Of a DNA stretch of 5,867 bases, positions 1 to 5,867 are shown piece after piece (within the stretch, counting starts at the first letter, position 1; every line of letters begins with the position of its first letter). Source of the stretch: Candidatus Methanophaga sp. GoMg3.2 (lineage in GTDB: Archaea; Halobacteriota; Syntropharchaeia; Alkanophagales; Methanospirareceae). The position numbers were made by a program, and so were the translations under genes. The notes under the pieces were generated by a model. The model was not told the origin of the DNA. It ran no database searches and saw only the letters and a program-made list of their open reading frames with translations. The stretch spans positions 1 through 5,867 of the forward strand of contig QBUN01000269.1 in the NCBI GenBank assembly GCA_013180565.1, given 5' to 3'.

Positions 1-1566
1 TTTTTGATGATTTATATTAATAGCTTGAAGGCTTTTTAGACTATTTGAAATAGCAGAAAGATCGAAATAATACGTTTTTTGGGCAACTATTGCTTCTTCT
101 TTAAGTATTTTCTCTATCAGTTCTTTATACCCAACAGTCTCCTGATTAGTTCGAGGTCGTGCTACTAGAGCGATTAAATAATCTTGATTATCAGGTATCA
201 AATTTTGCTGATAGACCTCTGTATACTCCTGCCCAAGTTCAGATTTAACATAATCGAGGTGAGCTTGGCAATAATGATGCCCTAGGTATTTTTCTTCTAT
301 AACTTCGAGACCTGCAGCCTCTGCAAGATGCTGCATACTTTCACGTAATAGTTCTCTTCCCCATATCCATTCGTTATTTTCCATAGCATGATGACGGAAT
401 AACAAATATGGAAAGCTTCTTGCATTAGGGACAAGAACAATGACATATTTTTGAGCCACTTTGCCCATCCTCCTCAAAACATCTATTACCTGCCAGGAAT
501 CAAAATGCTCGAATACACCTGAATTCCAAACTACATCGTGAGGCTTTACCTTTTCTATGGATAACTCCATCATATCGCATAGCATGAAATTCCCCTTTAA
601 GCCATGCTTCTCATAATACGCTTTCGCCTTTGTTATAGCCACTTTACTGAAATCCATTAGTGTAGTGGTAAAGCCTTTACTAGCCAGATATCCCGATAAA
701 TGCCCACTCCCACATCCAACTTCTAACACAGATGCCTTAGGTTTAATACCAATATTTATCAACAAGCTCTCAATTTCACGTCCAAGTTCTATTTCTGCGG
801 AATCCGCTTCTTCAGCATAGGTCTCAGCAACTCTGTCCCATAACTGAGAAGATTGAGAATCGATAGTCTGATTTACATCGGGGCTTGATATTTTCTGTAT
901 CGTACTTGCTGGATTCAAGACATTTTTTTTATTATCGTCTATGAACTTGTTGGCAATATTTAACGTTCGATTGCAATAAGCAACTAACAATTGAGAGCCA
1001 TGCCAAAATTCGGAGCTCGTTGTGTCAATAATTTTCGAATAGAATTTATAGAAAGCTCCAATAGCCTCAGGGAAGAAATCGTCATCAAACGTAACTAAAT
1101 GAGATTCAATTCTATTCTCCTCATTACAAGGAACAAGAATAATATATATGCCTTCTGTAAATTTCAAGTGCTTATCCATTAATTTTCTAGGATTTTCAAA
1201 ATGCTCTAGACAATTAGAGCAAAATATTGTAGTATATCGGGCATTCATATTTTCTAATGATTCCGTTGTGAATTTATAATTTGGATATAACGCTTTAGCA
1301 TTTTCTATAGCAATATCGGATATATCTAACCCCATAATTTCTGCATTAGGAAAGTTTCTTTCGAGTAAATCAACTCCCTGACCAAGAGCACAGCCCCAAT
1401 CGAGAATTGTAGTACCGGGCTTGTTAATGAATCTTTTTATTTTTTTTGGCAAAGCATCGATTATCAACTGCATAAAAAATGCTGTCTGTTCCTTGCCACG
1501 CATTATTTCCCATTTGCTTTGAAAATACTCATTCCACCAACTTACCGAGTTTACTTTTTCTGGCAT
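1..1566 (-). CDS. Tandem double SAM-dependent methyltransferase (3' end beyond window)
   Basis: The reading frame starts with ATG at 1566-1564 and stays open for 522 codons to position 1, so the stop and C-terminus lie beyond the left edge. Two Rossmann-type class I methyltransferase domains follow each other. Domain 1 (about residues 30-200) has motif I ILDWGCALGQG at 54-64, the SAM-ribose acidic residue D81 in GLDIS, and CSNCLEHFENP at 116-126. Domain 2 (about 240-470) has VLEVGCGSGHL at 280-290, D305 in LMDFS, and WNSGVFEHFD at 347-356. Residues 475-522 are a partly helical stretch that may lead into a coiled coil or a further domain. The first ATG after an in-frame TGA at 1593-1591 is used, with an AGGA element 8-12 nt upstream. 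Such proteins typically O- or N-methylate sugars of surface glycans; the acceptor cannot be read from the sequence. The domains are distinct rather than a recent duplication. The methyltransferase assignment is strong, the substrate unknown. Confidence 0.9.
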   Translation of the reverse strand, partial: MPEKVNSVSWWNEYFQSKWEIMRGKEQTAFFMQLIIDALPKKIKRFINKPGTTILDWGCALGQGVDLLERNFPNAEIMGLDISDIAIENAKALYPNYKFTTESLENMNARYTTIFCSNCLEHFENPRKLMDKHLKFTEGIYIILVPCNEENRIESHLVTFDDDFFPEAIGAFYKFYSKIIDTTSSEFWHGSQLLVAYCNRTLNIANKFIDDNKKNVLNPASTIQKISSPDVNQTIDSQSSQLWDRVAETYAEEADSAEIELGREIESLLINIGIKPKASVLEVGCGSGHLSGYLASKGFTTTLMDFSKVAITKAKAYYEKHGLKGNFMLCDMMELSIEKVKPHDVVWNSGVFEHFDSWQVIDVLRRMGKVAQKYVIVLVPNARSFPYLLFRHHAMENNEWIWGRELLRESMQHLAEAAGLEVIEEKYLGHHYCQAHLDYVKSELGQEYTEVYQQNLIPDNQDYLIALVARPRTNQETVGYKELIEKILKEEAIVAQKTYYFDLSAISNSLKSLQAININHQK

Positions 1567-1692
1567 TTCATCATCCTGATCATTTCCTACTCATCTTCAT
1601 ACAATTACCTTTCAGCAGTCCACTCAAGAATTTTACCCTTCATTGTCTATCTATTGACATTATTTCATCTCTGAAAAACGTCACCTATATAT
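1567..1692 (-). promoter_or_regulatory. Spacer with candidate promoter and RBS for the tandem methyltransferase
   Basis: This 126-bp AT-rich spacer separates the methyltransferase remnant from the tandem methyltransferase gene. On the minus strand an archaeal TATA-like stretch, AAATATATAG, overlaps its upstream edge at about 1685-1694, some 120 nt before the ATG. A purine-rich AGGATGATGAA precedes the start at 1566 and could act as a Shine-Dalgarno site. No stable hairpin or poly-T terminator was seen, so read-through from the upstream operon is equally possible. The promoter call rests on base composition only. Confidence 0.25.
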
Positions 1693-1839
1693 TTATGATA
1701 CTTTTATTAAAGTAAATGTCTGGTTGTGTAAAAACTCATGTTTGTATGGAAAATATAGCTTCATTAAGCCCGTTATAAATGGATTCTTGTTCTTGTCATA
1801 CTTAGTGTAAATGTTGCCACCTTCATTTTTTGCTTTCAT
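1693..1839 (-). pseudogene. Truncated methyltransferase N-terminus (48 codons)
   Basis: A short ORF opens with ATG at 1839-1837, the only ATG after an in-frame TGA at 1863-1861, and stops at TAA 1695-1693. Its first 17 nt overlap the 3' end of the flippase-methyltransferase gene in another frame, a normal operon arrangement. Residues 8-30 include GNIYTKYDKNKNP and GLMKLYF. This resembles the N-terminal signature (N-x-Y-x-K-Y...NP...LM..F) that I recall from a family of class I SAM methyltransferases, where it is followed by the motif I glycine loop. Here the frame ends before any such loop, and none appears in the other minus-strand frames before 1566. The most economical reading is the 5' remnant of a methyltransferase gene whose remainder was deleted or replaced. 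A genuine 48-residue small protein is the alternative. The family resemblance is from memory and not checked by search. Confidence 0.55.
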
Positions 1840-3295
1840 TTTTGTAGACCACCAGTTGGTTCAGCCCGAACTCAAAAGTTTCATAATGTTCCAATTTTAA
1901 ACCAATTTTCTTTGAAATCCCAAGGAAATCGGATTTACTCAACAAGTCTTTATGCTCTTCCAACGCTTCTTTGCTAAACAATTTAAATTTAGATCCTATC
2001 GTAAGAATTTCATTTGCTTTCGGGGATGGAGTTGTAATGATCATCCGCCCCCCATCATTCAAATGTTTCTTGAGTTCCATTAATGTTTGAACTGGATAAT
2101 CCAGATGTTCGATCACTGCTGATAATACAACTGTGTCAAACTTATAATTTTTATTTTCAAACTCGTCTAAAGAATAGAATTTTGTATTCCACCGTTCCGT
2201 AGTATTAACTTTAGCAAACTCTATTATTTCTTTATCGAGGTCTATGCCCGTATACTCCTTTTCTGTAAGTACAGATGCCAATTTCCCGTATCCACAACCG
2301 AAATCTAAAATTTTATAGCCTGCAAGATATTTTTTGATTTTGTTCATCCTCCATTTTTCAAGTAAGGGTGATAACACGCCCGTTATCTGACCTCTGCTAC
2401 GTTCATTACTTCTCGTGGTGATTAGCAAAAAGTAGCCAAAAAAGCCGGGTAATAATGTAAATGTAAGGAATAAAAGTATCGAAAATGAGAAGCCATAAGC
2501 TCCTTCCTCTCCCAGTAATATAAATAAAATTGTAGCGACAGACTCCCTCAAACCCAAGCCTGATATTGTTATAGGGATATTCCCCATAAGAACGATAAGC
2601 GGAAGTGTAATAACAGCTAATGTATTAGCATCTAAGGCGAGCAACAGGAAAAACGCGGAAATATAGGCTATTAAGTAGTAGCAGATTGTTAAAAAAGTCA
2701 CTTTAGACATAGCTCTTTTATCGTTAATCAACTTTGAGAATTTATTGATGTAGATATCTACACTTCCCCCTTCTATTTTAAATGGTTTAGAAATAAGCAA
2801 AATAATTTTTTTGTTGGATAATAGCAATATAGCTAAAATAAGCAATACAATAAGAGATAAAAGTATATACCAAAAAGCAGAACAATCATCAAAAAACAAA
2901 ATGATTGTTAAAAGACTTAAAATGACCAATATGAAAATATCAATAATTTTCTCCATTAAAATCGTTGGAATTGTCTCGGATTTTTTCTCTTCTAAATGAT
3001 ATGCTCTTCCTATTTCACCAACCTTTCCAGGAGTAAGCAACCCATAAAAAACACCCATTAGTACTATCTCGAATAAATTACCGAACGGCTTTTTTATTTT
3101 TATCGAAGCGAGTAAAATGCACCATTTATAAGTTCTAATAATATAAAGTATAGGAACAAACATTAAGGCTATTACAAAGTATGATAGGCGTAGAGAAGAT
3201 AAAATATCTATTACGTCAGAAAGATCCAATTTTAAAAACAATACGATAAACAGAAGGATGGTTAGCCCTATCTTTATAAGAGTTCCTTTTCTCAT
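1823..3295 (-). CDS. Flippase-like (UPF0104/LPG-synthase-TM) membrane domain fused to SAM methyltransferase
   Basis: The 490-residue product has two parts. Residues 1-295 form a hydrophobic domain with about eight membrane segments (roughly 7-22, 39-53, 73-86, 118-134, 141-160, 200-219, 223-244, 269-294). It carries hallmarks of the lysylphosphatidylglycerol-synthase TM / UPF0104 family: GLLTPGKVGEIGR at 85-97 and ISGLGLRES at 244-252. Residues 300-490 form a complete class I methyltransferase with KILDFGCGYGKL at 328-339, acidic D351/D353 in GIDLD, VIEHLDYP at 394-401 and MIITTPSP at 418-425, presumably cytoplasmic. The start at 3295 is chosen because its ATG overlaps the TGA of the upstream glycosyltransferase (ATGA), which implies translational coupling. 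It also matches the hydrophobic domain boundary. An in-frame ATG at 3361 would add a 22-residue polar extension inside the upstream gene and is unlikely. Family members are linked to lipid-carrier glycosylation; the AglD protein of Haloferax combines a GT2 with a similar TM domain. A flippase role and the methyl acceptor are inferences. Confidence 0.88.
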   Translation of the reverse strand: MRKGTLIKIGLTILLFIVLFLKLDLSDVIDILSSLRLSYFVIALMFVPILYIIRTYKWCILLASIKIKKPFGNLFEIVLMGVFYGLLTPGKVGEIGRAYHLEEKKSETIPTILMEKIIDIFILVILSLLTIILFFDDCSAFWYILLSLIVLLILAILLLSNKKIILLISKPFKIEGGSVDIYINKFSKLINDKRAMSKVTFLTICYYLIAYISAFFLLLALDANTLAVITLPLIVLMGNIPITISGLGLRESVATILFILLGEEGAYGFSFSILLFLTFTLLPGFFGYFLLITTRSNERSRGQITGVLSPLLEKWRMNKIKKYLAGYKILDFGCGYGKLASVLTEKEYTGIDLDKEIIEFAKVNTTERWNTKFYSLDEFENKNYKFDTVVLSAVIEHLDYPVQTLMELKKHLNDGGRMIITTPSPKANEILTIGSKFKLFSKEALEEHKDLLSKSDFLGISKKIGLKLEHYETFEFGLNQLVVYKNESKK

Positions 3296-4221
3296 TTTTT
3301 TAGCCAATACAAAATCTCTTCTTCCAACATCCTCTGAGTCTTCAGCATGTCCGCAAGCCATCCAAGTACAATCACTTGCAGACCAACAATAATCAATACT
3401 GTGGTCAAGACTGCTGAAGGTAGGTAAGGTGTAACCATGCCGGTAGCAAAATAATGTATCAATACCCTAAATCCGGTGATTAACCCAATTACTATTATTG
3501 CAATACCCATCACTGTGAAAACCTTAAAGGGCTGATAATCCCTATAACTTCTGATAATAGTGCTACCCGCAGATTTCGCATACCCAAATAAACTAGTGAT
3601 TAATCGAGATTTTCCCTCCCTCTCTCTAAATTCTATTGGTATCTGTTCCACCGTTAAGTTCTTATTTGCAGCCTGTATCAATGTCTCCTGCACATAGGTG
3701 TAATTGCTAGTTAAATTCATGCGTAAAGCGGCCTCTCTCGTAAAAGCTCGGAAGCCTGTTTGGGCATCTTTAATAGGCAAACTAGTTACCTTTCTCGTCA
3801 CCCACGTGGCAAGTTTATTTCCTAATTTCTTCCCCATGGGCATGTGGTCTAACACATCTATTTGCCGGTCTCCTAACACTATATCTGCTCTATCATTAAG
3901 TATTGGTTCTATCAATTTTGGTATCTCTTTACCATTATACTGACCATCCGCATCTATGTTCACGATAATATCCGCGTTCCTTCCTAATGCGATTTCCAAT
4001 CCCGTTCTAAATGCTTGTGCAAGTCCTCTGTTCTGTTTAAATGAAATGATTTTGTCCGCGCCTGCCTTCTCCGCTTCGCTTACCGTTGTGTCGGTAGAGC
4101 CGTCATCTATGACTAATATTTCTACTGCATTTACAAGTGCAATGTCTCGTGGGATTTCTCTTATTACGCCTGCAATAGTTTCTTCTTCGTTGTATGCTGG
4201 GATGGTTATGATGACTTTCAT
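3292..4221 (-). CDS. GT2 glycosyltransferase, dolichol-phosphate mannosyltransferase-like, two C-terminal TM segments
   Basis: This 309-residue protein is a GT-A fold family 2 enzyme that probably transfers a sugar from a nucleotide sugar to a polyprenyl (dolichyl) phosphate at the inner face of the membrane. Visible motifs are IPAYNEEETI at 7-16, VIDDGSTDTT at 37-46 with nucleotide-binding D39/D40, the metal-binding DAD at 90-92 followed by GQY, GDRQ at 117-120, and DAQTGFRAF at 152-160. QETLIQAANK (178-187) and IEFREREGKSRL (196-207) are also typical of the DPM-synthase-like branch. Two membrane segments follow at about 233-257 and 268-291, and a charged amphipathic tail ends the protein. 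The start is fixed: an in-frame TAG lies four codons upstream at 4233-4231. It leads the operon; its TGA overlaps the ATG of the flippase-methyltransferase gene. The sugar and lipid acceptor are not determined. Bactoprenol glucosyltransferase-like activity is the main alternative. Confidence 0.92.
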   Translation of the reverse strand: MKVIITIPAYNEEETIAGVIREIPRDIALVNAVEILVIDDGSTDTTVSEAEKAGADKIISFKQNRGLAQAFRTGLEIALGRNADIIVNIDADGQYNGKEIPKLIEPILNDRADIVLGDRQIDVLDHMPMGKKLGNKLATWVTRKVTSLPIKDAQTGFRAFTREAALRMNLTSNYTYVQETLIQAANKNLTVEQIPIEFREREGKSRLITSLFGYAKSAGSTIIRSYRDYQPFKVFTVMGIAIIVIGLITGFRVLIHYFATGMVTPYLPSAVLTTVLIIVGLQVIVLGWLADMLKTQRMLEEEILYWLKK

Positions 4222-4320
4222 GCGGTATACCTACATTTAATCGCTATTGCTTTATATTTTCCCTTGTAGTATAATAACCGATATGGCATAAATATTGGTA
4301 ACGCTTTATAAAAAGGTGAA
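4222..4320 (-). promoter_or_regulatory. Candidate promoter region of the glycosyltransferase operon
   Basis: Upstream of the ATG at 4221 the minus strand holds two archaeal-type TATA-like stretches: TTTTTATAAAG at about 4303-4313 and AAAATATAAAG at about 4250-4260. The proximal one would give an almost leaderless transcript, the distal one a leader of about 55 nt. A weak AGGT element lies seven nt before the ATG. The gene must have its own promoter if the hairpin at 4387-4419 ends the upstream transcript. The evidence is composition and spacing only. Confidence 0.35.
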
Positions 4321-4371
4321 GATAAAAATGTATCTGCTAAGGTGAATTTTAGCCTATGCTGAAATAGCACC

Positions 4372-4419
4372 AAAAAAAAGCTTAGCGCAGACACGATCCC
4401 TCAAAAGATTCGTGTCTGC
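4372..4419 (-). terminator. Hairpin plus T8 terminator downstream of the clostripain-like gene
   Basis: GCAGACACGA at 4387-4396 and TCGTGTCTGC at 4410-4419 are perfect 10-bp inverted repeats with a 13-nt loop. The stem can extend by ATC/GAT pairing with one bulged base. Reading the minus strand, the stem begins 29 nt after the TAA of the clostripain-like gene. It is followed, after a 7-nt gap, by eight Ts (4379-4372) and two Gs. A hairpin then a T-run resembles an intrinsic terminator, and the T-run alone would suit archaeal termination. On the plus strand no T-run follows the stem, which supports the minus orientation. Confidence 0.7.
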
Positions 4420-4448
4420 TATCTCTGTCGCGATTTTGATATGCTGAT

Positions 4449-5867
4449 TTATCCATCATATACTAACGGCTGGTCCCCAGTATCTCCAAACACGAAGGAT
4501 ATATCCTTACGTCGATCAAAATTCGTATCTATGTACCACCGACCGCCTCTAAATACGCCGTAGTCATCAATCCCATCGCCATTAAAGTCACCAACTACTG
4601 GTAAGTCCCCTGTATCTCCGAACAAGAGGAATATGTCCTTACGTTGATCGAAATTCGTATCTATGTACCATCTGCTCCAATGCCCTTCCCTAAATACGCC
4701 GTAGTCATCAGTCCTATCGCCATTAAAGTCACCAACTACTGGTAAGTCCCTAGCATCTCCGAACCTGAAGTATATATTCGTCTTCTGGTCTCCATCAGTA
4801 TCAATGTACCACCGACCACTCCTGAACACACCGTAGTCACTTACTACCGCCTGGCCTCCACATTTGCAATTAGAATCGCATGTTCCACCACCGCAAGAAT
4901 CTCCTGGTCTTTTACCATCACAGGCCGCATCCGCACTACACGTGGTCGAGTCACAGATTCCCGTATCCGTACAAACACCACTATAACATCTCTTCAAGGT
5001 ATTACTCGCTGTACAACCGCAGATAGTGCCATCTGGCTTGTTCCTCGTATTTCCTGTGTCTACCCATTGCGTACCGGTCACGCTATAAGTGCAAGCACCG
5101 CCGGAACAATAATAATCCCTGTACTCCTGCTCCTTCCGCTCCTTCTCCTGGCATTCGTTCCCGGGGTCGGAGACCCAGTCCGTGTTACCTGTATCCTCCC
5201 ACTCGTCAGTATGCCTATTTGAGGGGGTATAGCCACACCCCGCTTCATTGCTAACGCAATAATAATTCCGTTCTTCACAGCCATTACCATACAGATAGCA
5301 ACCATCATCTTCATTGCAATTTTCGCAATTTGGGTAGATGCCACAACTGGTATCTGTACCATCACATACAAATTCCGGGCCATCGTAATATCTCTTCAAG
5401 AATTCATCCCACTGGGTATTACTAGCAAATGCTGTATTGTCATAAGAGGCTAAATAATCGCCTTCTACTCGCGGGTAGTATATGGATAATCCATGATCAT
5501 TTGGTACGGATGTGCCATGCGCCTCATACATCTTGGACACTTCAGTCATCACCGCCTGCGCCTGTGCTGTAGCACCTGGAACATGTGTATCTACCATTTC
5601 GGCAAAGTGGTATAGGTCAATGTAATAGGTATAATAAATTTCTTCTGCTGCGTTTCTAGCTTGTTGTACATCTGCCACATGACCTCCATTGATTTCCGTC
5701 ATTAATGCTTGTGCAAGGTTATCAACTGCTGCAACTAAATTTGGCAATGCATAATTGTCCATGGCAGATTGTGTCTCGCTTCCGGCATAACCATAAGAGT
5801 CCATGTAACGGTCAACGATTACCGTACCTAACGCGTCCTCATTCATTGTTGGCGTTCCCGTCAAATC
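4449..5867 (-). CDS. Clostripain-family (peptidase C11) C-terminal part with Cys-rich and FG-GAP-like repeats (5' end beyond window)
   Basis: The frame is open to the right edge (GAT TTG at 5867-5862), so the protein starts outside the window; residues are numbered from the TTG codon at 5864. Residues 1-165 match the back half of peptidase C11, a secreted Cys protease family: Y20-Y26 and SAMDNYAL at 33-40, the helix-rich 42-115, GLSIYYPR at 125-132 and QWDEFLKRYY at 151-160. The catalytic His/Cys region must lie upstream of the window and could not be checked. Residues 167-335 hold 22 cysteines, an even number suited to disulphides outside the cell. Residues 343-471 are three FG-GAP-like repeats starting DYGVFR, with Ca-binding-like loops DFNGDRTDD (379-387) and DFNGDGIDD (426-434). 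The last repeat is cut short and the protein ends DQPLVYDG, with no C-terminal membrane anchor. A cell-surface or secreted peptidase is likely; a catalytically dead adhesin-like protein is not excluded. Confidence 0.85.
   Translation of the reverse strand, partial: DLTGTPTMNEDALGTVIVDRYMDSYGYAGSETQSAMDNYALPNLVAAVDNLAQALMTEINGGHVADVQQARNAAEEIYYTYYIDLYHFAEMVDTHVPGATAQAQAVMTEVSKMYEAHGTSVPNDHGLSIYYPRVEGDYLASYDNTAFASNTQWDEFLKRYYDGPEFVCDGTDTSCGIYPNCENCNEDDGCYLYGNGCEERNYYCVSNEAGCGYTPSNRHTDEWEDTGNTDWVSDPGNECQEKERKEQEYRDYYCSGGACTYSVTGTQWVDTGNTRNKPDGTICGCTASNTLKRCYSGVCTDTGICDSTTCSADAACDGKRPGDSCGGGTCDSNCKCGGQAVVSDYGVFRSGRWYIDTDGDQKTNIYFRFGDARDLPVVGDFNGDRTDDYGVFREGHWSRWYIDTNFDQRKDIFLLFGDTGDLPVVGDFNGDGIDDYGVFRGGRWYIDTNFDRRKDISFVFGDTGDQPLVYDG
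4452..4838 (-). repeat. Three tandem FG-GAP-like repeat units
   Basis: The units span 4707-4838 (44 residues), 4566-4706 (47 residues, with a three-residue insertion around GHWSRW) and 4452-4565 (38 residues, cut before the acidic loop). Each contains DYGVFR, RWYIDT and F-G-D. The DNA is very similar between units: for example the stretches around 4508-4539 and 4649-4680 differ at about two positions, and 4552-4612 closely matches 4693-4753. This points to recent duplication or gene conversion. Confidence 0.85.
5046..5267 (-). repeat. Duplicated Cys-rich module in the clostripain-like protein
   Basis: Two diverged copies of a module with pattern [ND]-Y-Y-C, G-x-C, then W-x-D-T-G-N-T lie at residues 200-228 (5181-5267) and 250-273 (5046-5117). 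They share the opening NYYC/DYYC, a second Cys five to seven residues later, and the closing DTGNT. A highly charged segment (KERKEQEYRD, residues 241-250) separates them. The function of the module is not known to me. Confidence 0.6.

Noticed and set aside
1479..1715. Plus-strand open frame of 78 codons.
   Set aside because: It is antisense to the start of the tandem methyltransferase gene and its spacer, and has no family motif or ribosome site.
2345..2450. A separate methyltransferase gene starting within the flippase-methyltransferase frame, for example at the Met in RMNKI (residue 317).
   Set aside because: Family-like residues (TGVLSPLLEKW, 305-315) precede that Met, and the frame is open with no ribosome site or stop before it, so a fused product is simpler.
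3296..3361. A 22-codon N-terminal extension of the flippase-methyltransferase from an ATG at 3361.
   Set aside because: It lies wholly inside the glycosyltransferase gene, is polar and unlike the family, and the ATGA overlap at 3295-3292 gives a better start.
3704..4240. Two plus-strand open frames opposite the glycosyltransferase.
   Set aside because: They are antisense shadows of a gene with clear GT2 motifs and have no recognisable features of their own.
4336..4386. Additional small inverted repeats (GCTAA/TTAGC at 4336-4353 and GCTAAG/CTTAGC at 4336-4386).
   Set aside because: Stems of five or six AT-rich pairs are expected by chance, and they have no defined partner gene or conserved fold.
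5078..5383. Second minus-strand frame of 101 codons inside the Cys-rich region.
   Set aside because: It is a frame shadow of the protease gene, which continues through this stretch with consistent domains.

Overview
All recognisable genes lie on the minus strand, so the biological reading direction is from right to left. The window looks archaeal, probably a euryarchaeote of the methanogen/ANME type. The reasons are a two-TM dolichol-phosphate-mannose-synthase-like GT2, an AglD-type lysylphosphatidylglycerol-synthase-TM (UPF0104) flippase domain, a secreted clostripain-like protein with Cys-rich and FG-GAP-like tails, short overlapping genes and AT-rich TATA-like boxes. A bacterial origin is not excluded from sequence alone, and no rRNA or marker gene is present.

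Right part (4449-5867): the C-terminal part of a secreted clostripain-family (peptidase C11) protein. Its 5' end lies beyond the right edge. The remnant of the protease domain is followed by about 170 residues with 22 cysteines, and then by three tandem FG-GAP-like, putatively calcium-binding repeats. A strong 10-bp hairpin followed by eight Ts on the minus strand (4372-4419) probably ends this transcript. The spacer 4222-4448 holds this terminator and candidate TATA boxes.

Middle (1693-4221): a likely operon for lipid-linked sugar or surface glycan biosynthesis. A membrane-anchored GT2 glycosyltransferase (3292-4221) overlaps by ATGA with a 490-residue protein (1823-3295). That protein fuses an eight-TM-or-so flippase-like domain to a complete SAM-dependent methyltransferase domain. 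A 48-codon ORF (1693-1839) overlaps its end by 17 nt. It resembles only the N-terminal signature of another methyltransferase family and stops before any SAM-binding motif, so it is probably a gene remnant.

Left part (1-1566): an open reading frame with no stop that runs off the left edge. It encodes at least 522 residues with two different SAM-methyltransferase domains in tandem and the beginning of a further C-terminal region. It is easy to miss because its stop codon is outside the window.

Together the left two thirds look like a surface-polysaccharide or glycolipid cluster in which a GT makes a polyprenyl-phosphate sugar or adds a sugar to a lipid carrier, a flippase-like membrane protein acts next to it, and several methyltransferases decorate the glycan. 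The protease is a separate transcription unit. No tRNA, rRNA, CRISPR array or insertion sequence was seen.
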